A stretch of DNA of 23,222 nucleotides from Deltaproteobacteria bacterium (GTDB lineage Bacteria > Desulfobacterota > Desulfobaccia > Desulfobaccales > 0-14-0-80-60-11). Made by a program: the position numbers and the translations under genes. The notes under the pieces were generated by a model. The model was not told the DNA's origin. It ran no database searches and saw nothing but the letters and a program-made list of their open reading frames with translations. The DNA is taken from contig JAMCQY010000127.1 in NCBI GenBank assembly GCA_023381945.1, forward strand, positions 1 through 23,222, given 5' to 3'. Positions 14,735 through 21,471 of this stretch are shown piece after piece; positions within the stretch are counted from its first letter, which is position 1, and the number at the start of each line of letters is the position of its first letter.

Positions 14735-15448
14735 GTGGCCCGGCGGGTGCCGCTGGACTCCCTGCTGCGCTATGTCTCCCGGGTCATGCCGCCTGCTTTG
14801 CCGGTGCTGCCCCCGGGCACCCGCTGGCTGCAGCAGAGGAAAGACCTGCTGCTCCTGGCCGTGGAACACCCGCCGCAGTGCCGCACCCTGAAGGTGAGCG
14901 GCGGCAAAAAGGGTGACGACGGTTACCGGGCTTACTGCCTGGCCCTGCCGTATGTGGTCTATCTCCTCACCTTTTACCGGGACAGTTTCGAAGAAATGAA
15001 GATGTTTTTCCGGGTTGCGCCGCTGGCGTCCCCGGATGACCCGCTGTATCATACCTGCCTGCCCAATGTCCGGGGAGAGCCCGGCCATTATGGCTCGCAA
15101 AGGGTCTGCCTGCGTTACCGGCCGGAGATGCTGGAAGGGGTGCCTCTGGTCGAGGCGGCGCCCTCCCTGATCGATTTCTTTTGGCGCACCGGCTTCAACC
15201 AGGACATTTCCAACAGCGCCTTTGACCGGGCCCGGAGACTGGATCCGCGCCTGGCGGACTTGGCGGCCTGGGAAGCGGCCACGGTCGCCGACCCGCTCTT
15301 TCCCCTCGAAGTCAAATGGGAAGCCGCCGAGCGCAACTTGCCCGATCTTTGGGCGGAATGCTTGAAATTACATGGGGAAACCGACCAGCCGGTCCAAGAC
15401 GCCGGCGAATTGGCCGACATCCTGTACCGGTTGCCGGTGGGCTATTGA
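14735..15448 (+). CDS. Prokaryotic E2-like protein (ubiquitin-conjugating fold, family D-like)
   Basis: The reading frame is coding well before the GTG at 14735: it is open from 14597, and residues such as IRDKIIIEGREVVLLEEDG run directly into VARRVPLDSLLRYV. No ATG/GTG/TTG exists there. AAGGAAG at 14651-14657 sits 5 nt before an ATC codon at 14663, possibly a mutated or rare start. The core matches the E2-like pattern I know from Prok-E2_D/PRTRC-type proteins: VPLDSLL, LPPGTRWL, LLLLAVEHPPQ, then LALPYVVYLL. After those come DPLYHTCLPNVRG, a Cys in RVCLRY (Cys125 from the GTG) and LIDFFWRTGFNQD. The upstream partner is the AAA+ ATPase and a third gene overlapped its stop. Conjugation activity is not proven; such families can lack active-site residues. 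Confidence 0.68.
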   Translation: MARRVPLDSLLRYVSRVMPPALPVLPPGTRWLQQRKDLLLLAVEHPPQCRTLKVSGGKKGDDGYRAYCLALPYVVYLLTFYRDSFEEMKMFFRVAPLASPDDPLYHTCLPNVRGEPGHYGSQRVCLRYRPEMLEGVPLVEAAPSLIDFFWRTGFNQDISNSAFDRARRLDPRLADLAAWEAATVADPLFPLEVKWEAAERNLPDLWAECLKLHGETDQPVQDAGELADILYRLPVGY

Positions 15449-15585
15449 TCAGACTGCTGCAACCCAACCTGCAACTGGGACGCTTCAATTTGCTCTATGC
15501 TGGTGACCCCGCCGCCCGACTTTGCTCAGCTAGCCAAAATTTCCAAGATTTCCTTCGTTTTTTCCCTTGGACGAGCCGACTATAG
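15445..15585 (+). pseudogene. 5' stub of a third gene in the ATPase/E2-like operon
   Basis: TTG at 15445 overlaps the TGA of the E2-like gene (TTGA), a normal operon junction. The frame reads MIRLLQPNLQLGRFNLLYAGDPAARLC and so on for 46 codons to TAG at 15583-15585. The first 30 residues look like real protein; after that the frame runs antisense to the truncated STAS-like gene. The rest of the gene is missing. I cannot identify the family. In related operons an E1-like or JAB-type gene could be expected here, but this stub does not show either. Confidence 0.45.
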
Positions 15586-15760
15586 CGTGGGTTTGAAAGG
15601 TGAAAACCACCTGGGCCTCCGGCGAAGAAAACTGCAAGGAGGTGAGCACCAGTTTCTTAACTGCATGCAAGATTTCTTCTGAGGAAGTTTCGTTTAGGTT
15701 ACCGGTGAGCTTGAGATAGAGATTTTCTCGCTTTCGGCAAATTGACAATTGCGGTTTCAT
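15530..15760 (-). pseudogene. Truncated STAS-like (anti-sigma antagonist type) fragment
   Basis: MKPQLSICRKRENLYLKLTGNLNETSSEEILHAVKKL has the strand-strand-helix start of STAS-domain or anti-sigma-antagonist-like small proteins (LxLxGxhxExS). The protein should have about 100 residues with a second conserved half. Here the frame ends in SSKGKNEGNLGNFG, which is antisense of the neighbouring stub, so the 3' end was lost at a rearrangement point near 15570-15600. ATG at 15760 is preferred over 15769 because AAAGG lies 9 nt upstream. It would be co-transcribed after the response regulator (28-nt gap). Confidence 0.5.
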
Positions 15761-15788
15761 GGCAGGCATCCTTTCCTTAAATTTATAG

Positions 15789-16442
15789 TTACTCGTCCAG
15801 GGAGGCCAGCCCCTGGCGGATGGCGTATTTGGTAAGTTCGGCCACGCTGTTAAGGCCTAGTTTGTTCATAATCTGCTTGCGGTGGGTTTCTATAGTCTTA
15901 TTGCTGACGCCCAGGTGAGCGGCGATTTGCGGCGTACCCTGGCCTTCAACCAGGAAGTGCAGGACCTCCCGCTCCCGCGGGGTGAGAACGGAATAAGCCG
16001 AACTAGGTTCTGCGACACAGCTGTTGGCGAGATCTTGGATCAACAGGTCGGAGACGCCGGGACTGATATAGGTTTGGCTTCGCATCACGGTGCGGACGGC
16101 CTTCACCAATTCCTCCAGGGCGCAGTCCTTCAGGAGGTATCCCGAGGCGCCGGACCTGAGCATATTCAACACGAAGAGGCTATCGGAATGCATGGAGAGG
16201 GCAATGACTTTCACCGCGGTAGACTCGGCCAGGAGTTGCCGGGTGGCCTCGATCCCGTTTAAATCCGGCATAGAAATATCCATGATGACGACGTCCGGGG
16301 CCAGTTGCTCCACCAGCTTCAGGGTCTCACGGCCATTGTCGGCTTCTCCCACCACCTCCATGTCGGGCTCGCCGGCCAGCAGGGACCGCAATCCCTGGCG
16401 GACTATCTGATGATCATCCGCCAAGATAATCTTTATGGTCAT
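15789..16442 (-). CDS. NarL/FixJ-family response regulator
   Basis: The 217-aa protein has an N-terminal receiver domain: acidic pair Asp9-Asp10, phosphoacceptor Asp55 in VVIMDISMPD, Ser83 in ALSMH, and Lys105 in GYLLKD. The C-terminal LuxR-type helix-turn-helix starts LTPREREVLHFL and continues TPQIAAHLGVSNKTIETHRKQIMNKL. Phosphorylation by a sensor kinase would allow DNA binding. No histidine kinase gene is present in the window, so it is an orphan here. ATG at 16442 has only a weak GGGATGATGG upstream. The only co-directional partner is the truncated STAS-like fragment behind it. Confidence 0.95.
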   Translation of the reverse strand: MTIKIILADDHQIVRQGLRSLLAGEPDMEVVGEADNGRETLKLVEQLAPDVVIMDISMPDLNGIEATRQLLAESTAVKVIALSMHSDSLFVLNMLRSGASGYLLKDCALEELVKAVRTVMRSQTYISPGVSDLLIQDLANSCVAEPSSAYSVLTPREREVLHFLVEGQGTPQIAAHLGVSNKTIETHRKQIMNKLGLNSVAELTKYAIRQGLASLDE

Positions 16443-16690
16443 GCCATCATCCCGGGGTCAACACCGGGTTCCAGGGAGTGAATCAGGCCTTCCTGACCAT
16501 CACTGAACGCACACAGATCGAGAATTTATGCCTATCGCGTTGGGACTGGAACCTTTAAAGGCAAGATAAGATATCCCTCCCTAGACACCATTAAATTGCC
16601 GTACGGAAAAATCAAATTTTAGGGCAATTGGTATCACCAGCCGATCAGAGCTCAGAGTAACAATACAGTTTACACCTGGCAAAGATCACT

Positions 16691-16749
16691 TAGGAAAAAC
16701 CTAAATTTGAGGTAAGGAAAACCTAATTTTGCGGGCGGGAAAACCTTAG
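16691..16749. repeat. 23-nt tandem repeats upstream of the response regulator
   Basis: Units at 16691-16713 (TAGGAAAAACCTAAATTTGAGGT), 16714-16736 and a partial unit at 16737-16749 share AGGAAAA(A)CCTAA. The first contains the dyad ACCT-AAATTTG-AGGT. A 23-nt period places AGG/CCT motifs on the same helix face, so these could be operator sites. They are 250 nt upstream of the regulator in an otherwise featureless AT-rich gap (16443-16787). Confidence 0.5.
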
Positions 16750-16787
16750 AACGGATTTTCCCTTGTGAAGAAAGAGATCAGGCCTAA

Positions 16788-16961
16788 CAGTTAGCAGATC
16801 TTGCTCAGGAATTCGAGCAATTACGTCTGAAGTTGCCCCATGAATTACGTTCGGGGACTGACAAGCTGGCTCTGGACCGTCCGGAATACCTGCGTGATGC
16901 CCTGGAAGAAGCGAAAAAGTATCTCCTGGCCCGCCTCCTGGCTCGGAGCGGCAGCATATGA
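16788..16961 (+). pseudogene. C-terminal remnant of a YhaO/SbcD-like nuclease
   Basis: The frame from CAG at 16788 (just after TAA at 16785) to TGA at 16959-16961 gives about 57 residues, including LAQEFEQLRLKLPHELRSG, RPEYLRDALEEAKKYLLARLL. This is the familiar C-terminal tail of YhaO-type metallophosphoesterases, which work with YhaN. No start codon or catalytic domain remains. The stop overlaps the start of the next remnant as ATGA, the usual arrangement of the yhaO-yhaN operon. Confidence 0.7.
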
Positions 16962-17768
16962 AAATCCTGGAGTTGAACCTGTTGGCCTTTGGCCCCTTCA
17001 CCAATGTTTTGCTGGATTTATCAGGTGGTCACGAAGGGCTCCATGTCGTTTATGGGCGCAACGAGGACGGAAAAAACTCATCACTGCGGGCCATCAAGGC
17101 CCTCCTGTATGGCATTCCTCCCAACACTTCCGACAACTTCCTGCATCACAACCAGGCCTTGCGCCTGGGAGGGCGCTTGCGTCTCTCCAACGGCAGCAAG
17201 ATCAGCTTTCTCAGGCGCAAAGGAACCAAGAGGACCCTGTTGTCCCCGGATAGTAACACTCCTTTGGACGTCGCGCCTTGGAGAATTTTCTCGGCGGCGT
17301 CGGGGAGCAGGTTTTTGCCACGATGTTCGGTATCAGTCATGACATCCTGGTGAGCGGAGGCCAGGATCTACTGCAGGGCGGCGGAGAAGCGGGGCAGAGC
17401 TTGTTTGCGGCGGGTTTGGGAGCCACTGGTCTTCCGGCTTCCTCAAAGAGATGGAAGGTGAAATGCGGGCCCTGTTTCTTCCCACCGGGGCAAATCCGGT
17501 TATCAATCAATCCTTGACAGCTTACAAGAAGGCCAAACTAAAAGTAAATGAGCTGTCATTACCTGGCCGGGAGTGGGCCAAGCATCGCCAAGCCCTGGAA
17601 GAGGCACAAAACCAGAGGGCAGAGGTGGCACCCGTCTATAGGAGCTATCCAATGAAAAGTCCTGGCTGGAGCGGCTTGAGAAGGCCCTGCCCAAGATTGG
17701 CCGAAGAATCATACTCCTTGACCGCCTGGGCAAAATGGGTCAGGTGGTGCTCCTGTCAGCGGTTGTAA
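16958..17768 (+). pseudogene. Decayed yhaN-like DNA-repair ATPase (5' third only)
   Basis: Three consecutive frames together read as one YhaN-type N-terminus. From ATG 16958 the first frame gives LLAFGPFTNVLLDLSGGHEGLHVVYG, RAIKALLYGIPPNTSDNF and GGRLRLSNGSKISFLRRKG. After a shift near 17270 come FLGGVGEQVFATMFGISHD and GGGEAGQSLFAAGLGATGL. After a second shift near 17435 comes EMRALFLPTGANPVINQSL...YKKAKLKVNELSLPGREWAKH. A third shift near 17640 gives WLERLEKALPKIGRRI. The Walker A reads GRNEDGKN instead of GPNEAGKS. The remaining two thirds (coiled coil and second ATPase half) are gone. It is clearly non-functional. Confidence 0.85.
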
Positions 17769-17958
17769 TATATGCGCCCGGAACCGAGATAGAATTGATG
17801 ACGATTTGCCGCTCAAGAAGGACAGCTTGCGGCACATGCTCATATTCCCCCCGGCCACCGCTCGGGCGCCATCGCAAATCTACTAAAGGCATAATACCCC
17901 TTAGCCCTGCCATTTCCTCCTTGATAAATTTTTCTCTTTCTGATATTGAATCATGCAA
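17740..17958 (-). pseudogene. Short ORF fragment, possibly the N-terminus of a lost gene
   Basis: This 72-aa frame reads MHDSISEREKFIKEEMAGLRGIMP, then LRWRPSGGRGEYEHVP and ERQIVINSISVPGAYITT. The middle looks like genuine protein rather than chance, but I do not recognise the family with confidence. It ends antisense to the yhaN remnant. No ribosome binding site is seen. It may be the 5' end of a gene cut by the same decay that destroyed yhaN. Confidence 0.35.
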
Positions 17959-18024
17959 TTATGTAGTTAATCTATGCTAATCCGGCGGAGGCCGGAGATT
18001 TCATTTAAGGTAAGGAGGTTAGGC

Positions 18025-18315
18025 ATGACGGCTTTGGTAGGCGGACTGGTCGCGGTGGCATTGGGATTAATCGGCCTGGGAATGTGGTGGCGGGAGTTCC
18101 TTAGCCTCCTGGCCGGGGGCCTTCCCCTCATTCTTCTCTTAGGCGGCGCTTTGGCGGTCTATCTGGGGTTCGAGGAGACCAAGGATAAGTTTTTCAAAAA
18201 AGGGGAGACCCCGGCTTACGAGCCTCCCAAAATGGCGGAGGCCGAAGTGGAACAATATAAGGCGGAAGTCGAGCGTTTAAAAAAAGAGGTTGATGAGCTT
18301 AAGGCCAAAAAATAG
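18025..18315 (+). CDS. Small two-helix membrane protein with C-terminal coiled coil
   Basis: ATG at 18025 is preceded by AAGGAGG with a 6-nt gap, which is decisive over the upstream in-frame ATG at 17974. The 96-aa protein has two membrane segments (about 3-20 ALVGGLVAVALGLIGLGM, and 27-47 LLAGGLPLILLLGGALAVYLG). A short linker with KFFKKGETPAYEPP follows, then a charged heptad-like region (EVEQYKAEVERLKKEVDELKAKK). The coiled coil would face the cytoplasm. I know no function. It is a single gene with its own terminator. Confidence 0.82.
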   Translation: MTALVGGLVAVALGLIGLGMWWREFLSLLAGGLPLILLLGGALAVYLGFEETKDKFFKKGETPAYEPPKMAEAEVEQYKAEVERLKKEVDELKAKK

Positions 18316-18345
18316 TAAATAGCTTTATTTGAGCAGGAATTGACA

Positions 18346-18370
18346 GGGCGGGTGAATCCCGCCCTTTTTT
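18346..18370 (+). terminator. Rho-independent terminator
   Basis: GGGCGGG (18346-18352) pairs perfectly with CCCGCCC after a 5-nt loop and is followed by TTTTTT, 30 nt after the stop of the small membrane protein. From 18371 to 18424 the plus strand is an almost pure purine tract; nothing else is seen up to the birA stop. Confidence 0.93.
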
Positions 18371-18522
18371 ATTAGGGGGAAAAGGTAAAGGGGGAGAGGG
18401 GAAAAGGAAAAAAAGATAATGAGACGGCCTGGGGCCGCCGGAATTCCTGGACTGATTTAAAAGATTAGGGCTATTCAAAAAGCGGCGGGTACGGCTCGCC
18501 CTAGGTTGCCAAGAGTAAACGG

Positions 18523-19527
18523 TTAAGAGGCAATCTCCCCGGAAGTCACCCGCACTACTTCACCCGCATCCGTCTCCACCAGCAGGGCTCCATCCGGGGC
18601 CACTTCCAAAGCCTGGCCGCAGATAGTTTCCGGCCCCTGGCGCACTGTGACCCGATTTCCTAGGGTGACTGTCAGACTGCGCCACTCGTCCAGAATTCCG
18701 GCAAATTTCCGGGCCAGAAAACGTTCATACAGGTCTTCAAACTCTTCCAGCCAGGCTTGCAGGATTTCCAGGCGGGGATGGCGCCGTCCGGTGGCCAGGA
18801 CCAGGGAGGTGGCGATGGGCTCCAGCTCTGCGGGAAAGGCGGTGTTGTTGACGTTAAGCCCCAGGCCCACCACCAGATGGCGGATCTGCTCGCTTTCGGT
18901 CTCCATTTCGGTGAGAATGCCCCCTACCTTTTTCCCGTCCAGCAGGAGATCATTGGGCCATTTTATGCCCGGCGTCACGCCGGTGACCCTATTTAATGCC
19001 CGGGCCACAGCCACCGCAGTGGTCAGAGTGATCTGGGGCATCTCGGTGGGCGGCAGCTTCGGTCTGAGGAGCAGCGAGACATAAAGGCCCGAGCCTGGAG
19101 GGGAATCCCATTGGCGTCCCAGGCGTCCCCGGCCGCAGGTCTGGGACTCGGCCACCACCAGCGTGCCTTCCGGAGCTTCTCGCGCCGCCAGCTCTTTGGC
19201 TAAATCGTTAGTGGAGGCCACCACGTCAAAATGGTGCACCGGACCGATGAGACGCCGGGCCTTAAGGCCCTGGGCGATCTCCTCCGGCAGCAGCTTCTCG
19301 GTGGCGGAGAGCAACCGATAGCCTCGGCGGGGGGAGCCTTCGATGGCGTAGCCCTGGGCCTTAAGGCGGTTAATCCGCTTCCAGACCGCCGCCCGGCTCA
19401 GACCCAGCCGGGCCGCCAGGGCCTCGCCGGAAAGGGGCTCCGGGGCCCGGCGCAAGGCCTGCAGGATCGCGGTTAGCGGGCTCTCGGGGCCGCCGGACAG
19501 GAGTTTTTTAAGATCAGTGCGCTTCAT
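18523..19527 (-). CDS. birA: Bifunctional biotin ligase / biotin operon repressor BirA
   Basis: The 334-aa protein has the full BirA layout. An N-terminal winged helix-turn-helix (about 18-75) contains LSGEALAARLGLSRAAVWKRINRLKAQGY and RRGYRL. The ligase domain has the biotinyl-AMP loop GRGRLGR at 132-138, KWPNDLLLDGKKVGGIL at 189-205, VVGLGLNVNN, and a C-terminal SH3-like domain ending GEVVRVTSGEI. It attaches biotin to carboxylase carrier domains via biotinyl-5'-AMP. With its DNA-binding domain it can also repress biotin genes; none are in the window. Start ATG 19527 lacks a clear ribosome binding site. It follows the small membrane protein gene on the same strand with a 93-nt gap. Confidence 0.96.
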   Translation of the reverse strand: MKRTDLKKLLSGGPESPLTAILQALRRAPEPLSGEALAARLGLSRAAVWKRINRLKAQGYAIEGSPRRGYRLLSATEKLLPEEIAQGLKARRLIGPVHHFDVVASTNDLAKELAAREAPEGTLVVAESQTCGRGRLGRQWDSPPGSGLYVSLLLRPKLPPTEMPQITLTTAVAVARALNRVTGVTPGIKWPNDLLLDGKKVGGILTEMETESEQIRHLVVGLGLNVNNTAFPAELEPIATSLVLATGRRHPRLEILQAWLEEFEDLYERFLARKFAGILDEWRSLTVTLGNRVTVRQGPETICGQALEVAPDGALLVETDAGEVVRVTSGEIAS

Positions 19528-19620
19528 GGTTAATTATTGAGAGTCTGGAAATTGGCAAAAAATGCGGTTGCAAAGGTAAGGGGAGCGGCTACCGTACGCA
19601 TCTAAGCGGCAATCGGCCTC

Positions 19621-19908
19621 TTAAGGGGGCCCCTGGTCATATCGGTATCGCTCTTGAATCTGGCGTCTTATCGAATTATTATAGACTGCGGCGCCGATCA
19701 GTCCTCCCACCACCAGGCCCACCGCCCCGGCCGCAAAGGTGGGAGACATAAGCAAGGCCACGCACATACCGGTGACGGCGTAAGCCAGGGGGATGTAGAA
19801 TTGGGCCGGGCTCCACTGGCAAGCCGGGATCAGAGCCAGGACGAGGCAAATCGCCACCACTCTATATCCAACCTTCGAACCCCTTGATCCCCGCCGACTC
19901 AAAATCAT
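19621..19908 (-). CDS. Small glycine-rich membrane protein
   Basis: ATG at 19908 follows AGGGA by 5 nt and gives 95 aa; a longer frame exists but would overlap the UbiA-like gene for 292 nt and reads as a shadow. The N-terminus is basic (SRRGSRGSK), then VVAICLVLALIPAC, a membrane segment or possible lipoprotein signal (Cys30). A second segment has a small-residue zipper, AAGAVGLVVGGLIGAAV, then the basic tail RRQIQERYRYDQGPP. This type of glycine-zipper protein is associated with envelopes. It lies between the UbiA-like gene and birA on the same strand; role unknown. Confidence 0.7.
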   Translation of the reverse strand: MILSRRGSRGSKVGYRVVAICLVLALIPACQWSPAQFYIPLAYAVTGMCVALLMSPTFAAGAVGLVVGGLIGAAVYNNSIRRQIQERYRYDQGPP

Positions 19909-19964
19909 GGTTTCCCTAAAAAAAATATTTAGAAATTGTCCTGCCCGGGCGGTTGCAGAACCTT

Positions 19965-20873
19965 CTACAGCCGCTGCCACAGCATCAGGCAAAAGACCGC
20001 ACCCATTCCCAGGTGCAAAGCCAGGCTGAGACGGCAAAGCAGTTGCAATCGGCCTTTTTCCCGGTAAGCCCGCCTTTTCAGGAGCTCCTGGTTGACCACC
20101 GCCAGGACCAACAAGGGCCAGAGAAAGGCCCGGAAGGGCAGGGGCGAGGCCGGAAAGTAAAACAGCCCGACTATCAACAGCATGATCAACAAATTGCCGG
20201 CAGTATAGATCAGGGCCACCGGCACCGGCCCCCAGCGGGCCGCTAGGCTTCCGCACCGTGGCGCCTCTCCCTTAGGGTCGGGGAAGCCGTAAATCAAAAA
20301 CAAGTTGAACCCGGCAAAGGTTAAAGGCAATCCATAGAATAGCTCTTCCGCCACCCAGTAGCCGCTTTGCAGGTAAAATCCAGTCAACATCGGCAGCAGG
20401 CCGAAGCAGAAGCCGCCGGCAACTTCTCCCAGGCCACGGCGGTGCCAGGCCAGGGGCGGCGCAAAGCAAAAATAGCCGCCCAGAACCCCGAGGGCCCCCA
20501 AGGGGATGGTCAGAACGCCGGTATGATAAAAAAATTGCAGGTCTAAAGCATAGGCGGCGGCCAACCCGAGTAAGATGTAGAACAAAATATGATTAAGGCG
20601 GGCCTTCTCGCCAGTCAGTGTGGAGCCTGGTAAAGGCGCCAGTTTCCAGGCCGGGTAACGCCCGGCCCCGGGGGCGAAGATCTCCCGGCCGGCAAAGGCG
20701 GCCAGGATCAATAATGCCACCCCCAGGCTGCCATACAGCAATACCATGGTTCGCAGGGGATATCCCGAGACCATGGCCAGCAGGGTGCCGGCCCAGAAAG
20801 GCAACCACCCGGCCAGCAGCAAGGGCAGGGGGGCAAGATAGCTTTCGACGACGGGGGCGGTCTTGGAAACCAT
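19965..20873 (-). CDS. UbiA-like membrane protein, divergent
   Basis: This 302-aa protein has about eight or nine hydrophobic segments in the pattern of UbiA-superfamily prenyltransferases (MenA-like). A basic-aromatic loop follows segment 2 (REIFAPGAGRYPAWK) and a polar loop is in the middle (YGFPDPKGEAPRCGSLAARWG). Active UbiA enzymes use two Asp-rich motifs (NDxxDxxxD-type and DxxxDxxxG) to bind Mg and isoprenyl diphosphate. The first is not recognisable here and the second is reduced to PDPKGEA. The protein may therefore have lost or changed its activity. ATG at 20873 overlaps nothing upstream. No quinone or heme genes are adjacent. Confidence 0.72.
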   Translation of the reverse strand: MVSKTAPVVESYLAPLPLLLAGWLPFWAGTLLAMVSGYPLRTMVLLYGSLGVALLILAAFAGREIFAPGAGRYPAWKLAPLPGSTLTGEKARLNHILFYILLGLAAAYALDLQFFYHTGVLTIPLGALGVLGGYFCFAPPLAWHRRGLGEVAGGFCFGLLPMLTGFYLQSGYWVAEELFYGLPLTFAGFNLFLIYGFPDPKGEAPRCGSLAARWGPVPVALIYTAGNLLIMLLIVGLFYFPASPLPFRAFLWPLLVLAVVNQELLKRRAYREKGRLQLLCRLSLALHLGMGAVFCLMLWQRL

Positions 20874-21006
20874 AGTTCGGCAGTCAACAGCCTATACTCT
20901 ATTTATGTCATAACTTCCGGAAAGGTCAAGGTGATTTCAGAGAGGCCCTGTTGATACAGCGACCAAGAACGGGGTCTCTTTTTCCCTCATTTCCGACCAC
21001 CAAGGG

Positions 21007-21034
21007 TTGACAGAAAGCCACAAATCAGTAATAC
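21007..21034 (+). promoter_or_regulatory. Promoter of the tRNA-Lys gene
   Basis: TTGACA (21007-21012) and TAATAC (21029-21034) with 16-nt spacing end 20 nt before the first tRNA base. Transcription would now read into the integrated element. The stretch 20874-21006 shows nothing else. Confidence 0.65.
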
Positions 21035-21054
21035 TCATGGGCGTATTCGAGCAC

Positions 21055-21095
21055 GGGCCGTTAGCTCAATTGGTAGAGCAAGTGACTCTTAATCA
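21055..21095 (+). tRNA. 5' half of tRNA-Lys(CUU), cut at the attachment site
   Basis: GGGCCGT, TA, the D arm GCTC...GAGC and an anticodon arm AGTGA-CTCTTAA-TCA are present, with anticodon CTT at 21088-21090. After TCA the sequence (TAAACTTTAGCTG) has no variable loop, T arm (GGTTCGA type) or acceptor 3' strand. The gene is therefore truncated in the anticodon arm. The cut point next to a tyrosine recombinase gene marks it as a tRNA attachment site. The complete gene, if it exists, would have to be regenerated at the other end of the element, outside this window. Confidence 0.85.
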
Positions 21096-21165
21096 TAAAC
21101 TTTAGCTGATTTGGCGTGGTTTTTAGAAGGTCTTTGTAACATCTTGGTAACAGAGGATCATTTTT

Positions 21166-21471
21166 TCAGGAGAAAAGGGGGCCAAGATATTCCTCGGTTT
21201 GAATGTTATTTCTTAAATCCTTGAAAGTTTCAGGACGCCAAAAAACCTTCCAATGTCTCTCAAATTTTCCCGTGCCTCGGCATTTTGATTTCCCCGGTCC
21301 TTCAATAAAAGCGACCCTTGCCTTTGCCACAGGTTGGCCATCAAACCGGAAAATCAAGTCATCTCCCATTTGACAAGGCGGTTTGAACCTGAAGGCCCAA
21401 AATTCGATATGGCCTTCCGGCGGTTCTTCCCAGAAATGTGCTTGGGCAAATGAAGGGACATTGATGTTCAT
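21166..21471 (-). CDS. Small protein of the mobile element, possibly ASCH/PUA-like
   Basis: This 101-aa protein shows FRFKPPCQMGDDLIFRFDGQPVAKARVAFIE, then CRGTGKFERHWKVFWRPETF. The F-x-C-x-x-GD-x-h-x-F-x-h-DG-x-x-VA-x-A pattern resembles the beta-barrel of ASCH/PUA-type RNA-binding domains found in phages and toxin systems, but I cannot assign it firmly. Its start overlaps the integrase stop by 4 nt (ATGA type), so it is expressed with the integrase. It is the last gene before the attachment site. Confidence 0.65.
   Translation of the reverse strand: MNINVPSFAQAHFWEEPPEGHIEFWAFRFKPPCQMGDDLIFRFDGQPVAKARVAFIEGPGKSKCRGTGKFERHWKVFWRPETFKDLRNNIQTEEYLGPLFS

Noticed and set aside
16840..17253. 137-aa plus-strand ORF across the yhaO-yhaN junction
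   Set aside because: It is out of frame with both recognisable remnants and its translation has no family pattern.
18371..18424. Purine-rich tract as a regulatory element
   Set aside because: It follows a strong terminator and shows no dyad or repeat beyond simple composition.
19909..20256. N-terminal extension of the small membrane protein frame up to 20256
   Set aside because: It overlaps the UbiA-like gene in another frame; the ATG at 19908 has a good ribosome binding site.
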